In this document: positions 6,046 to 8,509 of the stretch, in pieces | Layout of the letters: each line of letters opens with the position of its first letter | How positions within the stretch are numbered: position 1 is the stretch's first letter | Assembly: GCA_949289625.1 (NCBI GenBank) | Contig: CASEPH010000260.1 | Coordinates: forward strand, 1 to 8,509 | Origin: an uncultured Clostridia bacterium | GTDB taxonomy: Bacteria; Bacillota_A; Clostridia; Oscillospirales; Oscillospiraceae | Length of the DNA stretch: 8,509 nt | Reading direction: 5' to 3' | Notes under the pieces: model-generated | What the model was told of the DNA's origin: nothing | Database searches by the model: none | The model's input: only the letters and a program-made list of their open reading frames with translations | Position numbers and translations under genes: made by a program

Positions 6046-7971
6046 ATGAATATTGCGGCCTACTGTCGGGTGTCCACCGACAAAGAAGATCAGCTGAACA
6101 GTCTGGAGGCCCAGAAGGAATTTTTCACCGAATACACAAAACGCACCGGCGATACTCTGATCCGCCTCTATGCCGATGAGGGAATCTCTGGAACAAAAAT
6201 TAAGAACCGCAAGGAATTTCTGCGGATGATGACTGACGCCGAGCGGGGACTTTTCGATATGGTGGTCGTAAAGGATATCTCCCGATTTGCCCGAAATACT
6301 GTGGATCTCCTGCAAAATGTGCGGAAGTTGAAGGCCTTGGGCATTGAAACCCAATTCCTTACCGCCAACATGACCAGCATGGGCAACAGCGAATTTGTCC
6401 TGACCATCTTCGGGGCGCTGGCCCAGGAGGAGAGCGCCAACACCTCAAAACGCGTGAAGTTCGGCAAGAAACTGAACGCGGAAAAGGGGCGGGTCCCCAA
6501 TATTGTCTACGGCTATGACAAGACGCCGGGGGACTATTTCAACCTGGCCATCAATGAGGGGGAGGCAGAGGTGATCCGCCAGATGTACCGCTGGTATCTG
6601 CAGGACGGATACGGAGCGGCCAAGATCTCCCACATGCTGAACGCCCAGGGCCACCGCACCAAGCGCGGCTGTCAGTGGAGTCAAGCTGGCGTATGCCGTA
6701 TCCTGACCAACGAGCTCTATACCGGGAAGATCATCAACGGCAAACAGGAGGTAGCCGACTTCCTCACCGGGCGCCGGGTGGACAGGGACGCAGGGGATTG
6801 GATGGTGGTAGAGCGGCCGGAGCTGCGCATTATTGAGCCTGAGCAGTTTGAGCAGGCCCAGCGTCTGATGGCGGAGCGGGGGCGGCAGTTCAAGGTGGAG
6901 AAGATGCGGCAGAGCAACAAGTATTTGTTTTCCACCTTGATTCGATGCAAAGAGTGCGGATGGTCCTTCCGGCGGACTGTCCGCACCTATAAGAACACCT
7001 ATGTCCGCTGGGTCTGCTCCGGACACAACGCCAAGGGACCGGACAGCTGTCCCAACGCTGTGGCTGTAGATGAGGAGGAGCTGATCCAGGTCTTACAGGC
7101 CTATTTTACCCAAATTCTCCAGTCGAAAAAGCAAGTGATCCGGTACGTGGTGGGTGAGTTCAACCGGATCTACAGGGCAAAGCAAGAAAATCAGGACTAC
7201 AGCCAAGAACTGCGGGATAAGCTGTCTAAACTGGAAAAGGTCCGAAGTAAATACATGGACATGTACACGGACGACCTGATCTCCAGGGAAGAGCTCAACC
7301 AGAAGCTGGGCGGAATGCGCGAGGAGCTTTCCCGGCTGAAAAAGGAGCTGTCTCTAGCCGAGCTCAATCTGGAGAAGGGGGAGCAGTTGGAACAGCTGAT
7401 CCAGCAGACCTTCTCCCAGCTGGAGCAGATCGCTGATGTCCGTGAGATGACCAACGCCCAACTGAGACGGATTGTTCAGAAAATCGAGGTGGATCAGGAA
7501 GGCCATGTGGAGATCTATCTCCGGCTGCTGGGCGATCTTGGACTGGATCATACCGTTCTAGTTCATCACAACCAAACACAAGGATTTGAGCGAGCGGCTG
7601 CCCGCCTTCAACAAGCCCCTCTACCTCCAGGTCAAGCAGGTGCTGGACGAGAACAAGGCCGAGCGGCACATCCGGGGGGGCATCGCCACCCGGCGGAAGT
7701 ACCGCGGCGGGGAATAACACATAAAAAGGCGGCGCACGGATGTTCCGTGCGCCGCCTTATTTTTTCTGCTCCGTCCCCGGAGCGGGGGCTGTCCCTTACC
7801 AGCCGAAGGGCCACTGGAAGTAGCCGCCCTGCTGCTGTTGCTGTTGCTGCTGGGCCTGCTGCTCCTCGTAGTAGTCCTGCTGGAGCTGGTTCATGGCCTC
7901 CTCCCGCTCCTGGTTCTCCTCATCCAGGGTCACGTCCACGGTGGTGGTATCCCCGTCCCGGTAGACGCTGA
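6046..7971 (+). CDS. Large serine recombinase (site-specific integrase), C-terminus read through into host DNA
   Basis: The frame encodes 641 aa, but only about the first 511 residues look native. Residues 1-150 are the catalytic resolvase domain with YCRVSTD (serine S10 as nucleophile) and the D-I-S-R-F-A-R-N motif (77-84, catalytic arginines). Residues about 155-275 are the 'recombinase' DNA-binding domain. A zinc ribbon follows with CKEC (301-304), C324 and C335. A long coiled coil spans about 375-465, and the protein closes with a beta-rich end (VDQEGHVEIYLRLLGDLGL, 482-500). After about residue 511 (position 7580) the translation becomes an Arg/Pro/Ala/Gly-rich string. It runs through a host gene tail in the wrong frame, a terminator, and antisense to htrA. 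Family members are usually about 480-560 aa. The stop used now (7969-7971) was probably supplied by the integration site, and in the excised circle the frame would end differently. The enzyme catalyses integration and excision between attP and attB. ATG 6046 has AGAGGG 7 bases upstream. Confidence 0.93.
   Translation: MNIAAYCRVSTDKEDQLNSLEAQKEFFTEYTKRTGDTLIRLYADEGISGTKIKNRKEFLRMMTDAERGLFDMVVVKDISRFARNTVDLLQNVRKLKALGIETQFLTANMTSMGNSEFVLTIFGALAQEESANTSKRVKFGKKLNAEKGRVPNIVYGYDKTPGDYFNLAINEGEAEVIRQMYRWYLQDGYGAAKISHMLNAQGHRTKRGCQWSQAGVCRILTNELYTGKIINGKQEVADFLTGRRVDRDAGDWMVVERPELRIIEPEQFEQAQRLMAERGRQFKVEKMRQSNKYLFSTLIRCKECGWSFRRTVRTYKNTYVRWVCSGHNAKGPDSCPNAVAVDEEELIQVLQAYFTQILQSKKQVIRYVVGEFNRIYRAKQENQDYSQELRDKLSKLEKVRSKYMDMYTDDLISREELNQKLGGMREELSRLKKELSLAELNLEKGEQLEQLIQQTFSQLEQIADVREMTNAQLRRIVQKIEVDQEGHVEIYLRLLGDLGLDHTVLVHHNQTQGFERAAARLQQAPLPPGQAGAGREQGRAAHPGGHRHPAEVPRRGITHKKAAHGCSVRRLIFSAPSPERGLSLTSRRATGSSRPAAVAVAAGPAAPRSSPAGAGSWPPPAPGSPHPGSRPRWWYPRPGRR
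7560..7590. other. Probable right attachment junction (attR)
   Basis: Up to about 7560 the reading frame encodes a recognisable serine recombinase end. From about 7580 a different frame has the composition of host coding DNA. A TAG at 7559-7561 closes this host frame on its left side, so host homology cannot extend much further upstream. The crossover dinucleotide cannot be fixed without the left junction; GA at 7583-7584 or 7588-7589 is possible if the enzyme belongs to the TnpX/TndX group (GA core). Confidence 0.5.
7580..7717 (+). pseudogene. Separated C-terminal tail of the host target gene
   Basis: Forty-five codons (KDLSERLPAFNKPLYLQVKQ near the start, HIRGGIATRRKY near the end) run in frame to TAA 7715-7717. 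The tail has high third-position G+C, like the neighbouring htrA gene, and a good terminator follows immediately. There is no start codon with a ribosome-binding site, and a stop (7559) lies just upstream, so this is the end of a gene cut by the element. I do not recognise the family; the tail is basic and helical. The body of the gene should lie beyond the left end of the element, perhaps still functional with a new 3' end. A run of seven G residues (7674-7680) is a place for sequencing error, but the frame across it looks sound. Confidence 0.6.
7723..7765. terminator. Perfect bidirectional terminator between target gene and htrA
   Basis: A 15-base perfect stem (7726-7740 with 7744-7758) with a TGT loop has an A-run before it and ATTTTTT after it, so it works in both directions. 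It lies 8 bases after the stop of the target-gene tail and about 30 bases beyond the htrA stop. Confidence 0.93.
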
Positions 7972-8509
7972 AGGTGACCTTGTCGCCGGCCTTGTACTCC
8001 TTGACGGCCTCCTGCAGGGCGCTGACGCTGGACACCTCCGTGCCGTTGACGGCGGTGATGATATCGCCCGCCTGCAGACCGCCCTTGTCGGCGCCGGAGC
8101 CGTCCAGGACGGCCATGACCTCCGCGCCGGCGGGCACGCCGTAGCGCTGGGCCTCCTGGGACACATCGTCCAGCAGCACGCCCACGTTGGGCTTTCCGGT
8201 GACATAGCCGTGCTCAATGATGGAGGTGATCATGTCCCGCACGTCGTTGATGGGGATGGCGAAGCCCAGGCCCTCCACCGTGGCCTCGGAGCTGGAGCTG
8301 CCGGACAGCTTGGCGGAGACGATTCCGATGACCTGGCCGTACTCGTTGAACAGGGGGCCGCCGGAGTTGCCGTTGTTGATGGCGGTATCGGTCTGCAGCA
8401 TGTTCATGACGGTGCCGTCGCTCATGGTGACGGAGCGGTCCTTGGCGGAGACGTAGCCGCCGGTGAAGGTGAAGGTCAGCTCGCCCAGGGGGTTGCCGAT
8501 GGCGTAGAC
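7796..8509 (-). CDS. HtrA/DegP-like serine protease with PDZ domain, C-terminal part
   Basis: The frame is open at the right edge and gives 237 aa ending at TAA 7798-7796. The first visible residues, VYAIGNPLGE and GYVSAKDR, and then INNGNSGGPLFN match the trypsin-like core of HtrA; the catalytic serine is in GNSGG (codon at 8365-8363). The histidine and aspartate of the triad and any membrane anchor lie outside the window. A PDZ domain follows (about residues 105-190 of the visible part: NVGVLLDDVS, GLQAGDIITAVNGTEVSS, VTFSVYRDGDTTTVDVTL). The end is unusual: a charged helix, a glutamine-rich stretch and a short aromatic tail GGYFQWPFGW. Such proteases are usually anchored outside the cell membrane and degrade misfolded proteins in envelope stress. 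The ATG at 8425 is internal. This gene is host chromosome, not element. Confidence 0.93.
   Translation of the reverse strand, partial: VYAIGNPLGELTFTFTGGYVSAKDRSVTMSDGTVMNMLQTDTAINNGNSGGPLFNEYGQVIGIVSAKLSGSSSSEATVEGLGFAIPINDVRDMITSIIEHGYVTGKPNVGVLLDDVSQEAQRYGVPAGAEVMAVLDGSGADKGGLQAGDIITAVNGTEVSSVSALQEAVKEYKAGDKVTFSVYRDGDTTTVDVTLDEENQEREEAMNQLQQDYYEEQQAQQQQQQQQGGYFQWPFGW
7829..7861 (-). repeat. Glutamine-codon repeat in htrA
   Basis: On the coding strand eleven codons encode QQ-A-QQQQQQQQ with mixed CAG and CAA. It sits between the charged helix after the PDZ domain and the aromatic tail. The mixed codons reduce, but do not remove, slippage. The repeat length may vary between strains. Confidence 0.8.

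Larger units (their letters stand above)
1..7580. mobile_element. Integrated element with large serine recombinase, right-hand part
   Basis: Several gene types typical of clostridial integrative elements lie together here: a small serine recombinase end, a P-loop ATPase operon with a basic coiled-coil partner, a short 'KRPKLTYTF'-type protein, an AlbA_2-type regulator and a large serine recombinase at the extreme right. Large serine recombinase genes usually lie next to one attachment site, and the change to G+C-rich host-like DNA directly after the recombinase domains fits this. The right boundary is uncertain by tens of bases. The left boundary is not in the window, so the size is unknown. 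No conjugation genes (relaxase, coupling protein, type IV secretion) are visible in this part, so mobilisation ability cannot be judged. The AT-rich unknown gene at 234-2198 may be a later acquisition within the element. Confidence 0.65.

Noticed and set aside
7674..7680. Possible frameshift at the run of seven G residues in the host gene tail
   Set aside because: The reading frame on both sides of the run gives a continuous sensible tail ending just before a terminator, so no correction is needed.
1..8509. CRISPR arrays, tRNA, rRNA genes or riboswitches
   Set aside because: No regularly spaced repeats, tRNA-like cloverleaf or known RNA core was seen on either strand by eye.

Overview
The window most likely comes from a fairly G+C-rich Clostridia gut bacterium (Oscillospiraceae-like). 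It shows the last part of the chromosome-facing side of an integrated mobile element and then host DNA. This placement rests on four things: a large serine recombinase of the clostridial type with a zinc ribbon, a G+C-rich HtrA-type protease with a C-terminal PDZ domain, a short 'KRPKLTYTF'-type protein of a kind I associate with such elements, and Shine-Dalgarno sites in front of every gene, with frequent TTG/GTG starts. The genus is inference.

Layout. Positions 2-190 hold the C-terminal end of a small serine recombinase (resolvase/invertase type). It shares a long hairpin terminator (190-235) with a convergent, clearly more AT-rich gene of 654 codons on the minus strand (234-2198), which I do not recognise and which looks like cargo. 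A 140-base gap (2199-2338) carries a good sigma-A-type promoter and, just downstream of its -10 box, a perfect 14-base palindrome placed as an operator would be. This promoter faces a plus-strand operon: a basic coiled-coil protein of 98 aa (2339-2635), a 551-aa P-loop ATPase (2632-4287, start codon overlapping the previous stop), and a 55-aa protein (4366-4533) that ends in a strong terminator (4538-4574).

Convergent with that operon is a 438-aa Schlafen-AlbA_2 / HATPase_c_4 / winged-helix regulator (4573-5889, minus strand). Its promoter region is shared back to back with the large serine recombinase gene (start 6046, plus strand) and contains three copies of an 8-base ATTCTAAT-like site. 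The recombinase reading frame has no stop of its own near the expected end of the protein. Around 7560-7590 the sequence changes to G+C-rich host-like DNA, and the frame runs on to 7971, through a terminator and antisense to htrA.

In a different frame, 7580-7717 reads as a sensible C-terminal tail of a host gene. That gene ends in a perfect bidirectional terminator (7726-7758) shared with an HtrA-like serine protease gene (7796-8509, minus strand, N-terminus outside the window). I therefore read 7560-7590 as the right attachment junction: the element inserted into the 3' part of a host gene and separated its tail. The left end of the element is outside the window.

How the parts may work together (inference): the large serine recombinase would excise and insert the element. 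The AlbA_2 regulator would control it and itself through the shared intergenic region. The coupled coiled-coil/ATPase operon would handle element DNA (replication or maintenance). The AT-rich 654-aa protein is the best candidate for an undescribed accessory function.
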